Assembly: GCA_012841525.1 (NCBI GenBank)
Contig: DUUO01000046.1
Coordinates: 1-35,179 of the forward strand
DNA: 35,179 nucleotides
Direction of reading: 5' to 3'
Source of the DNA: Clostridiales bacterium
GTDB lineage: Bacteria; Bacillota; Clostridia; Christensenellales; DTU072
Shown here: in pieces, positions 9,277 to 17,900 of the stretch
How positions within the stretch are numbered: position 1 is the first letter of the stretch
Layout of the letters: each line of letters begins with the position of its first letter
The notes under the pieces: generated by a model
What the model was told of the DNA's origin: nothing
Databases searched by the model: none
Seen by the model: only the letters and a program-made list of their open reading frames with translations
Position numbers and translations under genes: made by a program

Positions 9277-9424
9277 TTTTACCTCACCATAAACAACTAT
9301 ACAATCATCTATATAATCACTTTATATCATTTCTCACATAACCCTGATATATAATAATCTTTACCAAAATAACCGTGATACAAAATCAAAATTAATTCAT
9401 TTTTCAATACAAAAAATAAGTCAA

Positions 9425-10291
9425 TTAAGTTATCTTATTTTCTTTATCATAGTTTGAATAATACATCGAATGAACTTGTTTAGTATAAGTTCCATCACCC
9501 TTTGTAATAACTAAAGGTTTTAATATTTTAACACCAGACTTTCCGTTCTTTTTTGCCTGTACAATAACTGTGTCTATGGCTTTGTTTTCAGAAGGTTGTA
9601 TTGGTAAAATAATTTTTGGTTCTAGCAAATAGTTTCTCATAGATACCATAAGATCAGTTAATCTTTCTGATTTTACAATACAATAAAATTTGCCACCATA
9701 TTTTAGTAGTTTAGATGCCTCATTAACTATTTCATCTAAAGTTATTAGCATTTCTGTTTTACAATTTATTGTTTCAGTAAGCTTTTCATTTTCATTAAAA
9801 AGCTCATCTAATTTATTAGGATCCAAATAAGCATTTTGTTTTATTTTTTCTTCTATATTTTTCCTAATATAATTAGTTAATTCGTGCTTTTTTACTTGCA
9901 TGTACGGAGGGTTAGAAACAACAACATCTATTGTCTCTTTTCCAAGATGCTTATGTGCGGCTCTAATATCTAAATTCAGTATTTCTATTTTATCTTCAAG
10001 ATTATTATATCTGACACTTCTTTTTGCCATATCATATAATCTTTTTTGTATTTCGATTCCATATATTTTTTTTGCCTTTGTTTTTGCAGATACTAGTAAA
10101 GGTATAACACCTGAACCCGTTCCTAAATCTACTACAGTTTCTTTACTAGATGCCTTTATCATGTTTGATAAAATTACTGCATCAGTCGTAAACATATATC
10201 CTTTTTTATCTTGGATAATGTGAAGATCATCACATTCTAAATTAAAAATCTCTTCGCCTTTTAATATTAAATTGTCTAAATTTTTATCCAT
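9425..10291 (-). CDS. trmN6: tRNA1(Val) adenine-37 N6-methyltransferase family protein
   Basis: Class I SAM-dependent N6-adenine methyltransferase of the TrmN6/YabB family, 288 residues. Motif I VVDLGTGSGVIPLL (about 49-62) binds SAM, the acidic loop follows at IYGIEIQ, and the catalytic NPPY is in VVSNPPYMQ near residue 131. Family members have ARHE after a short linker; here CKTEM takes that place and the linker is longer by about 30 residues, rich in Lys, Asn and Glu (about 138-170). C-terminal GGKFYCIVKSERL fits the family. Position next to rsmI matches the Bacillus yabB-yabC arrangement. No clear ribosome binding site precedes the ATG, and the next in-frame Met is too far in, so the start is reasonable but not certain. 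Confidence 0.88.
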   Translation of the reverse strand: MDKNLDNLILKGEEIFNLECDDLHIIQDKKGYMFTTDAVILSNMIKASSKETVVDLGTGSGVIPLLVSAKTKAKKIYGIEIQKRLYDMAKRSVRYNNLEDKIEILNLDIRAAHKHLGKETIDVVVSNPPYMQVKKHELTNYIRKNIEEKIKQNAYLDPNKLDELFNENEKLTETINCKTEMLITLDEIVNEASKLLKYGGKFYCIVKSERLTDLMVSMRNYLLEPKIILPIQPSENKAIDTVIVQAKKNGKSGVKILKPLVITKGDGTYTKQVHSMYYSNYDKENKIT

Positions 10292-10376
10292 ATTACATTA
10301 AAAATTTATTAACCTTTATTATCTTTATTTTTTTGTTTCAACAATGCTAATTTTAACTTCTTGCCTTTATATTTAA

Positions 10377-10407
10377 TTGTCTAAACTTTTATAAATACTG
10401 TTAAAAT
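10377..10407 (+). promoter_or_regulatory. Distal candidate promoter for fba
   Basis: TTGTCT (10377-10382), a 19-bp spacer and TAAAAT (10402-10407) preceded by TGT, an extended -10. It would give a leader of about 175 nt before fba. Confidence 0.3.
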
Positions 10408-10548
10408 TTAATTTATGTTAATACTATATAGTTAATATACTTAATTTTGTTTTTTAAAATTAGTTCGACCCCTTGTTTATTATTCTTAAATATTACCATA
10501 AAATTTACTTCAACTCCATAATTACTAGCATATAGACATATTTAGTAG

Positions 10549-10554
10549 TATAAT
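10549..10554 (+). promoter_or_regulatory. Proximal fba -10 box
   Basis: Perfect TATAAT 36 bp before the fba start, without a good -35 box. The 10292-10590 gap between the divergent trmN6 and fba genes otherwise shows only AT-rich sequence. Confidence 0.4.
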
Positions 10555-10590
10555 AAATATACTGAATAATATATTAACGGAGGTAGTTTT

Positions 10591-11520
10591 ATGCCATTAG
10601 TAACAAGTACAGAAATGTTTAAAAAAGCTTATAAAGAAGGATATGCAATTGGCGCATTCAATGTAAACAATATGGAAACAATCCAAGGAATTATGATGGC
10701 AGTGGAAGAAGAAAATTCACCTGTCATATTACAAGTATCTGCTGGCGCTAGAAGATATGCAAATCCTGTTTATTTAAAGAAACTAGTTGAGGCAGCAGTT
10801 GAAACAACAGATGTACCTGTAGTTCTTCATTTAGACCATGGTGATTCTTTCGAAATTTGTAAAGATTGTATTGATATGGGATTTACTTCAGTAATGATCG
10901 ATGCTTCTGCTCATAGTTTTGAAGAAAATATTAAAATAACAAAAAATGTTGTTGACTATGCACATGACAGAGGTGTTGTAGTTGAAGCAGAACTAGGAAG
11001 ACTTGCTGGTATTGAAGATGATGTAAAAGTTCATTCAGATGATGCACAATATACTGATCCTTCAGAAGTTTATGAATTCGTTTCAAGAACAAATGTAGAT
11101 AGCCTTGCTATTGCAATTGGAACAAGTCACGGTGCATTTAAGTTTAAGGCTGAACCTAGACTTCGTTTCGATATTTTAGAAAAAATTGGAAAACTCTTAC
11201 CAAATTTCCCTATCGTTTTACACGGAGCAAGCTCAGTACCTCAAAATTTAGTTGAAATGATTAATAAATATGGTGGAAACATGCCAGGAGCAAGAGGTGT
11301 TCCAGAAGAAATGTTAAGAAAAGCAGCTTCAATGGCTGTTTGCAAAATTAACATTGATTCAGATTTACGTATGGCTGTCACTGGAACTATTAGAAAATAT
11401 TTCACTGAAAATCCTTCACATTTTGATCCAAGACAATATTTAGGACCAGCAAGACTTGCTATAAAAGACATTGTTGCTCATAAAATTAGAAATGTTTTAG
11501 GATCATCAAATAAAGCATAA
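10591..11520 (+). CDS. fba: Class II fructose-1,6-bisphosphate aldolase
   Basis: Zinc-dependent aldolase that reversibly splits fructose-1,6-bisphosphate into dihydroxyacetone phosphate and glyceraldehyde-3-phosphate. It has 309 residues, the length of the Firmicute FbaA type. Visible active-site elements are Asp82 and zinc ligand His83 in HLDHGDS, Glu134 in VEAELGRLAG, His180 in GTSHGAFKF and His211 in LHGASS. The C-terminal FDPRQYLGPARLAI is conserved. AACGGAGG lies at good spacing before the ATG. It is monocistronic, faces rho, and shares a terminator with it. Glycolysis therefore has three separate transcription units in this window. Confidence 0.97.
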   Translation: MPLVTSTEMFKKAYKEGYAIGAFNVNNMETIQGIMMAVEEENSPVILQVSAGARRYANPVYLKKLVEAAVETTDVPVVLHLDHGDSFEICKDCIDMGFTSVMIDASAHSFEENIKITKNVVDYAHDRGVVVEAELGRLAGIEDDVKVHSDDAQYTDPSEVYEFVSRTNVDSLAIAIGTSHGAFKFKAEPRLRFDILEKIGKLLPNFPIVLHGASSVPQNLVEMINKYGGNMPGARGVPEEMLRKAASMAVCKINIDSDLRMAVTGTIRKYFTENPSHFDPRQYLGPARLAIKDIVAHKIRNVLGSSNKA

Positions 11521-11552
11521 TTACAATAGAAATAACTAATTCTTAAAAAATT

Positions 11553-11590
11553 AATACCAGAAATATTTAATTATTTCTGGTATTTTTTTA
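11553..11590. terminator. Probable bidirectional terminator between convergent fba and rho
   Basis: Perfect 13-bp inverted repeat AATACCAGAAATA (11553-11565) / TATTTCTGGTATT (11572-11584). On the plus strand it runs into a T tract to about 11590, clearly terminating fba. On the minus strand it is followed by AATTTTTT, so it may also stop rho transcripts. Confidence 0.85.
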
Positions 11591-11650
11591 TAATTTTGTA
11601 GATCAAAAATTTTTATAAATTAAATGTTGGTTTACCCCTATTATTTTTTA

Positions 11651-13027
11651 TTAAACAATGTTGTATCCTGATTTTTGTAAGTGGGCTATTTGCAAAGATA
11701 ATTGTTGAATGAACTCTTCATTGTTTTTCGTTCCAACTAACATGCTAATTAAATTCTCTGTTGCTTCTTGTGTATCACCTATTGAAAGCATTCTTCTAAC
11801 TGCCCATATTCCTTCAAGTTCTTTGCTTGATAATAGTAATTCTTCTCTTCTCGTTCCACTTTTTGCTAAATCTATTGCTGGGAAGATTCTTTTTTCAGAT
11901 AATTTTCTATCAAGATGAATTTCCATATTACCTGTGCCTTTAAATTCTTCATATATAACATCATCCATCCTGCTTCCTGTATCAACAAGTGCAGTTGCAA
12001 TGATTGTCAAACTTCCACCATTTTCAATATTTCTAGCTGCTCCAAAAAATCTTTTTGGAGAATGTAGTGCACCAGGATCAATACCACCGCTTAAAGTTTT
12101 TCCAGTTGGATTAATAACTAAGTTATATGCTCTTGCTAATCTTGTTAAACTATCCATTAAAATAACAACATCTTTACCACGCTCAACAAGTCTTTTTGCT
12201 CTTTCTAAAACCATTTCTGAGGCTTTTGTATGGTGCTCTGGCATTTCATCAAATGTTGAATAAACAACTTCACCATCAATGCTTCTTTGCATATCTGTAA
12301 CTTCTTCAGGTCTTTCATCAATAAGCAATACAATCAAATGAACTTCAGGATAATTATTTCTAATGTTGTGTGCAATCTTTTTTAAAAGAGTTGTTTTACC
12401 AGCTTTTGGTGGTGAAACAATCATACCTCTTTGACCTTTACCAATAGGAGAAACTAAATCAATCGCTCTAATTGCAAAATCTTTTGAATTTTCCGCATTT
12501 TCTAATTTATATCTTTGATCTGGATATATTGGAGTTAGAGAATCAAAGTTTGCTCTATGAAATGCAAGTTCTGGATTTTCATCATTTACTGCAATTATTT
12601 CCTGAACATTTAATGGTCTATTTTCAGCAAGTTTTTTTACATATGCTTTTACAACATCACCTTTTCTCAAACCAGATTTTCTGATTTTATGTGCAGAAAT
12701 ATAAGCATCTCCATCACCTTGTTGATAGTTGTGCGCCCTTAAAAAACCATACCCATCTGGACAAATTTCTAAAACGCCTTCTCTAATTTCCATAGAAGAA
12801 AAATCGATATCTTCATTTTTATCTTCATCATTATTATTGGTGCTTTTTATTGTACATGCTTGATTGTTTTTTTGATTCTCAACACTTTCTACCCCATTTT
12901 GTTCTTGAATAAAAGCAACAAGTTCTGCTTTTTTCATTGAACTTACTTTACTACAACCAAGTTTTCTAGCCATATCCCTTAATTGAAAAATTGTCTTTGC
13001 TGTTAAATCATCTTTTTGAGAAGCCAT
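11651..13027 (-). CDS. rho: Transcription termination factor Rho
   Basis: Hexameric RNA-dependent ATPase that ends transcription of untranslated RNA; 458 residues. The N-terminal Rho_N helix bundle spans about 8-43 ([12 protein letters not shown]). A short Asn/Asp-rich linker (55-75) follows, then the cold-shock-like RNA-binding domain at about 82-144 ([18 protein letters not shown]). The ATPase core has Walker A PPKAGKTT (206-213), [11 protein letters not shown] (Q/R-loop region) and Walker [17 protein letters not shown], with the secondary RNA site at GGIDPGAL and the arginine finger in [14 protein letters not shown] precedes the ATG with only 17 bp to the upstream hydrolase gene, so the two are probably co-transcribed. 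The sequence just after the stop faintly resembles the gene's own tail (see findings). Confidence 0.98.
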   Translation of the reverse strand: MASQKDDLTAKTIFQLRDMARKLGCSKVSSMKKAELVAFIQEQNGVESVENQKNNQACTIKSTNNNDEDKNEDIDFSSMEIREGVLEICPDGYGFLRAHNYQQGDGDAYISAHKIRKSGLRKGDVVKAYVKKLAENRPLNVQEIIAVNDENPELAFHRANFDSLTPIYPDQRYKLENAENSKDFAIRAIDLVSPIGKGQRGMIVSPPKAGKTTLLKKIAHNIRNNYPEVHLIVLLIDERPEEVTDMQRSIDGEVVYSTFDEMPEHHTKASEMVLERAKRLVERGKDVVILMDSLTRLARAYNLVINPTGKTLSGGIDPGALHSPKRFFGAARNIENGGSLTIIATALVDTGSRMDDVIYEEFKGTGNMEIHLDRKLSEKRIFPAIDLAKSGTRREELLLSSKELEGIWAVRRMLSIGDTQEATENLISMLVGTKNNEEFIQQLSLQIAHLQKSGYNIV

Positions 13028-13044
13028 AATATCTCCTTTTTTTG

Positions 13045-13707
13045 TTATTTTTTTATTGCACGATTAAAACCAAAAACTAAAACTTTTGGCATATTTTCTA
13101 AATTATTTTTTGTAATTTTTACACTATCACCATTTACAATTTCAATATCTTTTTCTTCAAATAAATCTAAAAAATCAGATAAATAATTTAAATCAAATTT
13201 TAGATTTTTTATTTTGAAATGCATCGGAATTGTAACTTTAGGATTAAGTATATTTATAAATTCTTTTGCTTGTAGCGCATCGATTGTATATATTCCTCCA
13301 ATAGGAATTAAAATTATATCTACATTACCAATTTCATTTATTTGTTTTTCGGTTAAATTTTGCCCAATATCTCCAAAATGACAAATGTTTAATGAGCCTA
13401 TAGAAAGGACAAAGATTAAGTTTTCTCCTCTTAACGCTCCATTTTTTGGATCATGAAAACTTTTAATTGCCTTTATTTTTACATCTTCATATTCATATGT
13501 TCCTGCTGATTTAATAACTTTTTTATAATTTTTTACTTGATGTATAGCACCGTGATCTCCGTGTCCATGTGACATTAATACAACATCTGCATCAATTTTT
13601 TCGTGTTCTAAACCAGTATAACTTGGATCATATGGATCAAATAAAAAAGTATGTCCAGTATCTGAGACTAACTTAAAGCAACTATGCCCTAACCATTCAA
13701 TTATCAT
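13045..13707 (-). CDS. UPF0173-type metallo-beta-lactamase-fold hydrolase
   Basis: A 220-residue cytosolic metallo-beta-lactamase-fold protein of the UPF0173/UlaG-like group. The N-terminal MIIEWLGHSCF is diagnostic of this group, the metal motif is SHGHGDHG (about 46-53), and further ligands are offered by His in KSFHDPKNG, Asp in CHFGDIGQ and His in TIPMHFK. Substrates for most members are unknown; relatives include L-ascorbate-6-phosphate lactonase and NAPE-hydrolysing enzymes. A GAGGTG site precedes the ATG. It is the first gene of a likely two-gene unit with rho; I know of no functional reason for the pairing. Confidence 0.88.
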   Translation of the reverse strand: MIIEWLGHSCFKLVSDTGHTFLFDPYDPSYTGLEHEKIDADVVLMSHGHGDHGAIHQVKNYKKVIKSAGTYEYEDVKIKAIKSFHDPKNGALRGENLIFVLSIGSLNICHFGDIGQNLTEKQINEIGNVDIILIPIGGIYTIDALQAKEFINILNPKVTIPMHFKIKNLKFDLNYLSDFLDLFEEKDIEIVNGDSVKITKNNLENMPKVLVFGFNRAIKK

Positions 13708-13827
13708 TTACACCTCTTAAACAAACAAATTAAGCATTAATTTTATGCAATAAAAGTTAATTATTTAATATTGGAGTGGATTGAAAACATATAAGTTTAT
13801 TAAAACAAGTAACTAATTACTATGCAT

Positions 13828-13855
13828 ATAATAACATAATTGAAACTTTTTGCAA
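13828..13855 (-). promoter_or_regulatory. Candidate promoter for the hydrolase-rho unit
   Basis: On the minus strand TTGCAA (13855-13850), a 16-bp spacer, then TATTAT (13833-13828) preceded by TGT. It would leave a leader of about 115 nt before the hydrolase gene. Confidence 0.35.
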
Positions 13856-14077
13856 ACAATTTCAAATTCCACAACTTTTTTTTATAAACTAACTATGGAT
13901 TAATTTTAATTATATATATTATAAATTTAATTTGCTTTTTTCTGTTTATTTTTAAATTTTACACATTCAACTTATAAAATTTTTGATTTTTCAAATCTTA
14001 AATCAACTATATTAATTATATATGAATTATCTACAAAATCACCATAGATCTATTATTTCACTTAAATTAATTGAAAT

Positions 14078-14104
14078 TTTATCTATAATTACAAGATAGA
14101 TAAA
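14078..14104 (-). terminator. Weak hairpin downstream of prs and its tail copies
   Basis: Perfect but AT-rich 9-bp stem TTTATCTAT / ATAGATAAA around a 9-base loop. On the minus strand it is followed by ATTTCAATT, a poor U tract. It could end the prs transcript about 180 bp after the stop, beyond the repeated tail copies. Confidence 0.3.
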
Positions 14105-14130
14105 TATTTTTATTGCATTTTTTTGAAAGA

Positions 14131-14353
14131 CTATTAAAAGTACAGATTAATTTAACCTCTAATTTAATATATATACCCGTCTATTCTATTTACAGAATTT
14201 AATAAAAGTACAGATTAATTAACATCTTGTTTCATTTATATCCCCGCGTATTCTATTTACAGAATTTAATAAAGGTACAGATTAATTAACCTCTTGTTCC
14301 ATCTATAAGTTCGTGTATTCTGTCTGCAGAATTTAATAAAGGTGAAACAGATT
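14131..14353 (-). repeat. Tandem copies of the prs 3' end, about 67-bp units
   Basis: The last part of prs, from about codon 367 to just after the stop, recurs downstream in tandem. The landmark TACAGAATTT or TGCAGAATTT occurs at 14191, 14258 and 14325 (in the gene), a spacing of exactly 67; a third, partial copy starts near 14131. Translated, the gene ends SVSPLLNSADRIHELIDGTRG-stop, the first copy reads SVPLLNSVNRIRGDINETRC-stop, and the second is more decayed (SVLLLNSVNRIDGYIY-stop). Each copy keeps the TTAATTAATCTGTAC junction. The copies are plainly derived from the gene. Confidence 0.9.
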
Positions 14354-15446
14354 TATTTTGATTGCAAGAAGATATAATATATGCAATATATTTTGAAACA
14401 TCTGCACATTTGAACCATTCTACATCTTTTAACTCTTCACTTATATATGTCAAGTTTGTGCCTATAACTGCATCAAATAAACCTTCTTTATATGCTTTAT
14501 CAAACTTTTCAATTCCTTCGGTAAATAAAGTATAAGTTGAAATTAAGAAAATTTTATTTGCACCACGATCTTTTAATTCTTCACAGAGTCTTAAAACTGA
14601 TTCACCAGTTGCTATAATATCGTCTGCAACTAAAATATTTTTACCTCTTGGATCTTGCCCTATGTATTCATGTGCAACTATTTGATTTCTTCCATTTATA
14701 ACTGTTGTATAATCTCTTCTTTTATAAAACATTCCAAGTTCTATGCCCAAAACAGAAGCATAGAATATATTTCTATTCATTGCACCTTCATCTGGTGAAA
14801 CTGCCATTAAAGAATGTTTATCAAATGGTAAATCTGGAAAACTTTGCTTTATTTTTTTCATAATTTGATAAGTTGCAAAGAAGTTATCAAAGCCCATCAA
14901 TGGCACTGCATTTTGAACTCTTGGATCGTGTGCATCAAAAGTAATGATGTCACTTACGCCCATTGCAAATAGTTCTTGTAACATTTGAGCACAATCTAGA
15001 CTTTCTCTAGTATTTCTACGATGTTGTCTGCCACCGTATAAACTTGGCATAATAACAGTAATTCTTTCTGCTTTACCACCTGCTGCTCCAATCAATCTTT
15101 TTAAATCAGCATAATGATCATCAGGAGACATTGAATTTTCTTGTTGGAACATTTTATATTTTACATTGTAATTTCCTACATCTACAAGAATATATAAATC
15201 ATAACCACGAACAGAATCATAAATTAAACCTTTTGCATCTCCTGTTGTAAATCTAGGACATGAAGATTGAATAATAAAAGTATCTTTTCTAAATTTGGTA
15301 TTTTTTTTGCCTATATCTCTGTTGTACCATGAAACTAAATATTTATCGATTTTCTTTCCTAATTCTTCAGCACCTTTCATAACTATTAGCCCTAAAGGTG
15401 CTACTGGCTGTGCGTCTTCAAAAACTTGACTAAAAAATGTTGGCAT
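14286..15446 (-). CDS. prs: Ribose-phosphate pyrophosphokinase (PRPP synthetase), long divergent form
   Basis: Makes PRPP from ribose-5-phosphate and ATP for purine, pyrimidine, His, Trp and NAD synthesis. It has 386 residues against about 315 for the classical enzyme. The PRPP-binding loop is VADDIIATGES (273-283). The ATP-binding loop region is PSLYGGRQHRRNTRESLDCA (134-153), where classical Prs has a YARQDRK-type motif, and the metal-binding segment is FDAHDP (170-175), where classical enzymes have D-L-H. Extra length lies mostly at the N-terminus (1-60) and C-terminus. I think it is a long-form Prs of the kind seen in anaerobic Firmicutes; allosteric behaviour cannot be inferred. GGGAGG precedes the ATG. 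It follows the ABC pair by 199 bp and its own last codons are tandemly copied downstream. Confidence 0.88.
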   Translation of the reverse strand: MPTFFSQVFEDAQPVAPLGLIVMKGAEELGKKIDKYLVSWYNRDIGKKNTKFRKDTFIIQSSCPRFTTGDAKGLIYDSVRGYDLYILVDVGNYNVKYKMFQQENSMSPDDHYADLKRLIGAAGGKAERITVIMPSLYGGRQHRRNTRESLDCAQMLQELFAMGVSDIITFDAHDPRVQNAVPLMGFDNFFATYQIMKKIKQSFPDLPFDKHSLMAVSPDEGAMNRNIFYASVLGIELGMFYKRRDYTTVINGRNQIVAHEYIGQDPRGKNILVADDIIATGESVLRLCEELKDRGANKIFLISTYTLFTEGIEKFDKAYKEGLFDAVIGTNLTYISEELKDVEWFKCADVSKYIAYIISSCNQNKSVSPLLNSADRIHELIDGTRG

Positions 15447-15477
15447 TTCATCCTCCCAATGATAAAAACCTATCTTT

Positions 15478-15507
15478 ATTATAAGACATACATATTATTT
15501 TATACAA
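15478..15507 (-). promoter_or_regulatory. Candidate prs promoter
   Basis: On the minus strand TTGTAT (15507-15502), an 18-bp spacer and a perfect TATAAT (15483-15478), about 31 bp before the prs ATG. The luxS promoter has the same TTGTAT-18-TATAAT form. Confidence 0.5.
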
Positions 15508-15645
15508 ACGAAAAGACAAGTGAAAAACGTTCAATTATCTATTTTTTGCATTTATTTAAAAGTAAAAGTGCATTTTAATATTTTTGTTTATTGCAATATT
15601 AAATTTCAAATTTTAAGATCGAGCGCTGACAAATAATTTTATAAT

Positions 15646-17610
15646 TTACGATTGTATTTCATCTTTTTTCAAGTCAACTGCACAAGAAGAAGAACTAACA
15701 TCAAACATATCATCTTCTTCGCCAGCAAATTGTGAATTGTATAAGTCATAGTAAAAGCCTTGTTTTGCAATTAATTCTTCGTGATTACCTTTTTCTATGA
15801 CATCACCTTGATTCATAACCAATATTACATTTGCTGATCTTATTGTCGACAACCTATGTGCTATAACAAAACTTGTTCTGCCTTCCATCATAGCAAGCAT
15901 TGCACTTTGTATGTATTTTTCTGTCATGGTATCAACTGAACTTGTAGCTTCGTCTAAAATTATTATCTTAGGTTGTTTCAATATTGCTCTTGCAATTGTT
16001 AAAAGTTGTTTTTGCCCTGCACTAATGTTTGCAGCATCTTCTTTTAATATGGTTTCATAACCATCTTCTAAACTCATAATAAATGTATGTGCATATGCTT
16101 CTTTTGCAGCAGCAATTATTTCATCTCTTGTTGCATTTGGCCTACCATATGAAATATTTTCTGCAATTGTACCACTAAATAGCCAAGTATCTTGTAGCAC
16201 CATTCCGTAAAGGCTTCTTAAATCTGTTCTGGAAAATTCTTTCATATTAATGCCATCAATTAATATTTCTCCACCATCAATTTCGTAAAACCTCATTAAT
16301 AGATTGACAAGAGTTGTTTTACCTGCACCAGTAGGTCCAACAATAGCAATACTTTCGCCCTCTTTAACATCTAATGATAAATCTGTAATTAGCGGTATGT
16401 CTTTAACATATGAAAATTTAATATTTTTCATAGTAACTCTACCTTGAATGTTTTCCAAGTCAATACTTTTCTCACCTTCAACACTCATTTCTTCTAAATC
16501 AAAAATTTGGAAAACACGTTCCGCTGCTGCGATTGCAGATTGAATGGTGTTTGCAATATTACTGATACTTTCAATAGGCTGTGCAAATTGTTTTGTATAC
16601 GACAACATTGCTTGAATGTCACCAATAGTAATTACTCCCGAACCTGCTCTAAAACCACCACCAATACACATTGATACATACGTTAAATTGTTAATAAATT
16701 TAATAGAAGGCAGTATTATTCCAGCAAGAAACTGCGATCGTCGTGTCGCTTTTCTAAGCTCCATATTTATTACTTCATATTTTTCTATGCTTTTGTCTTC
16801 ATAGTTATATAGTTTAATAATGTTATGGCCTGTGTACATTTCTTCAATATGACCATTGAGTTCACCAATCTTTCTTTGTTGTTTTGAAAATTCTACTTGA
16901 GATTTTTTAACAATAAGAAGTGAAACTATCAAAAGTAAAGGCAGGCTAACTAATGCTATTAAAGCAAGAAGCCAGTCAATTCTAACCATCATTACAAAGA
17001 CACCGACAATAATCATAGTTCCAGAAATAATTTGGTTTAACGATTCTTGAAGTGTCAGTGAAACCATTTCAATATCAATTGTAAAACGTGATAAAACTTC
17101 ACCAACTGTTGTGCAATCAAAATATGATAATGCAACTTTGTCTAGTTTATCTTTGACATCTGAACGCATTCTTCTAACAACTGATTGAGCTTGTATTGCT
17201 GCTATCATACCTGCTAAAAATTGGAATAATGCATTTAAGACATATAGCGAAGCACTGACAATTAATATTGGAGCTATATAGGTGTATAGTTGTCCATTTC
17301 CACCTTCGGAAACTGGTTTAATATCTTTGAAAAATTGAATGCTTTCAACTAAAGTGTTTGTAACTTTCTTTAAAATGTCAGGAACCCAAATAGCAAACCA
17401 AGCTCCAATTGCAGCAATTAGCATCATGAAAAATAGCATTGGATAGTTTGGTTTTAAATATTTAACTAACCTTTTTAAAGTTGCCTTAAAATGCTCTGCT
17501 TTAACAACTTCTTTAATCTCACCAGGTCCGCCACCTAATGAAAGACTAAGAGTTGGCGCCTCTTGCGTTGGCTCATTTAAAGGGCTATTTAAATTTGGAT
17601 CGTTTGCCAT
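15646..17610 (-). CDS. ABC exporter subunit with catalytically competent NBD (heterodimer partner)
   Basis: A 654-residue type IV (ABC_membrane-ATPase) half-transporter. A soluble N-terminal stretch of about 40 residues (Pro/Ser/Gly rich) precedes six membrane segments (first at about 57-78, next near 110-137, the middle pair near 196-234, the last near 295-335). The NBD has Walker A GPTGAGKTT (425-433), Walker B IIILDE with the catalytic Glu554, and His585 in IAHRLST. Its signature is ISAGQ (529-533) instead of LSGGQ. That altered signature would face the degenerate Walker site of the partner (17878-20844), the usual asymmetry of heterodimeric exporters such as BmrCD or TM287/288. AAGGAAA precedes the ATG. 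Drug, lipid or peptide substrate unknown. Confidence 0.93.
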   Translation of the reverse strand: MANDPNLNSPLNEPTQEAPTLSLSLGGGPGEIKEVVKAEHFKATLKRLVKYLKPNYPMLFFMMLIAAIGAWFAIWVPDILKKVTNTLVESIQFFKDIKPVSEGGNGQLYTYIAPILIVSASLYVLNALFQFLAGMIAAIQAQSVVRRMRSDVKDKLDKVALSYFDCTTVGEVLSRFTIDIEMVSLTLQESLNQIISGTMIIVGVFVMMVRIDWLLALIALVSLPLLLIVSLLIVKKSQVEFSKQQRKIGELNGHIEEMYTGHNIIKLYNYEDKSIEKYEVINMELRKATRRSQFLAGIILPSIKFINNLTYVSMCIGGGFRAGSGVITIGDIQAMLSYTKQFAQPIESISNIANTIQSAIAAAERVFQIFDLEEMSVEGEKSIDLENIQGRVTMKNIKFSYVKDIPLITDLSLDVKEGESIAIVGPTGAGKTTLVNLLMRFYEIDGGEILIDGINMKEFSRTDLRSLYGMVLQDTWLFSGTIAENISYGRPNATRDEIIAAAKEAYAHTFIMSLEDGYETILKEDAANISAGQKQLLTIARAILKQPKIIILDEATSSVDTMTEKYIQSAMLAMMEGRTSFVIAHRLSTIRSANVILVMNQGDVIEKGNHEELIAKQGFYYDLYNSQFAGEEDDMFDVSSSSCAVDLKKDEIQS

Positions 17611-17654
17611 TGTTTTTTCCTTTATATATTTATTATATCAATTTTACATTTTAT

Positions 17655-17900
17655 TTTATATGTCTATATATTTTATGCTTTTATAATCCAAGTTCTTCTT
17701 TGGTTTGTTTATCTATATTTTGTACTTTTATAATCCAAGTTTTTCTTCTCTATTTTATTTATCTATATTTTGAACTTTTATAATCCAAGTTTTTCTTCTC
17801 TATTTTGTTTATCTATATTTTGAACTTTTATAATCCAATTTCTTCTTCTCTATTTTGTTTATCTATATTTTGTACTTTTATAATCCAAGTTCTTCTTCGC
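17655..17900 (-). repeat. Tandem copies of the large ABC subunit's 3' end, 50-bp units
   Basis: The motif TAATCCA (the reverse of TGGATTA, the last codons) occurs at 17684, 17731, 17781, 17831 and, in the gene, 17881: spacings of 47, 50, 50 and 50. Each unit contains the codons for E-E-x-(L/I)-G-L, the TAA stop and about 25 bp of 3' flank (AAAATATAGATAAACAAA). The four downstream copies end REEEIGL, REEKLGL, REEKLGL and KEELGL, each with its stop; the gene ends SEEELGL. The array fills most of the 267-bp gap before the next gene of the pair. Confidence 0.92.

Larger units (their letters stand above)
13708..14130. other. AT-rich intergenic region between the hydrolase gene and the prs tail array
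   Basis: About 420 bp without an open reading frame worth calling. It holds the candidate hydrolase promoter on its left side and a weak AT hairpin at 14078-14104. The rest is low-complexity AT. Right of it begins the prs tail array. Confidence 0.6.

Noticed and set aside
10455..10480. tRNA-like TTCGACCCC
   Set aside because: The bases before it (AAATTAG) cannot pair as a T-stem, and no anticodon or acceptor arm could be found around it.
17655..17900. CRISPR-like array of regularly spaced repeats
   Set aside because: Units are contiguous with no variable spacers, no cas genes are nearby, and the unit is the end of the adjacent gene.
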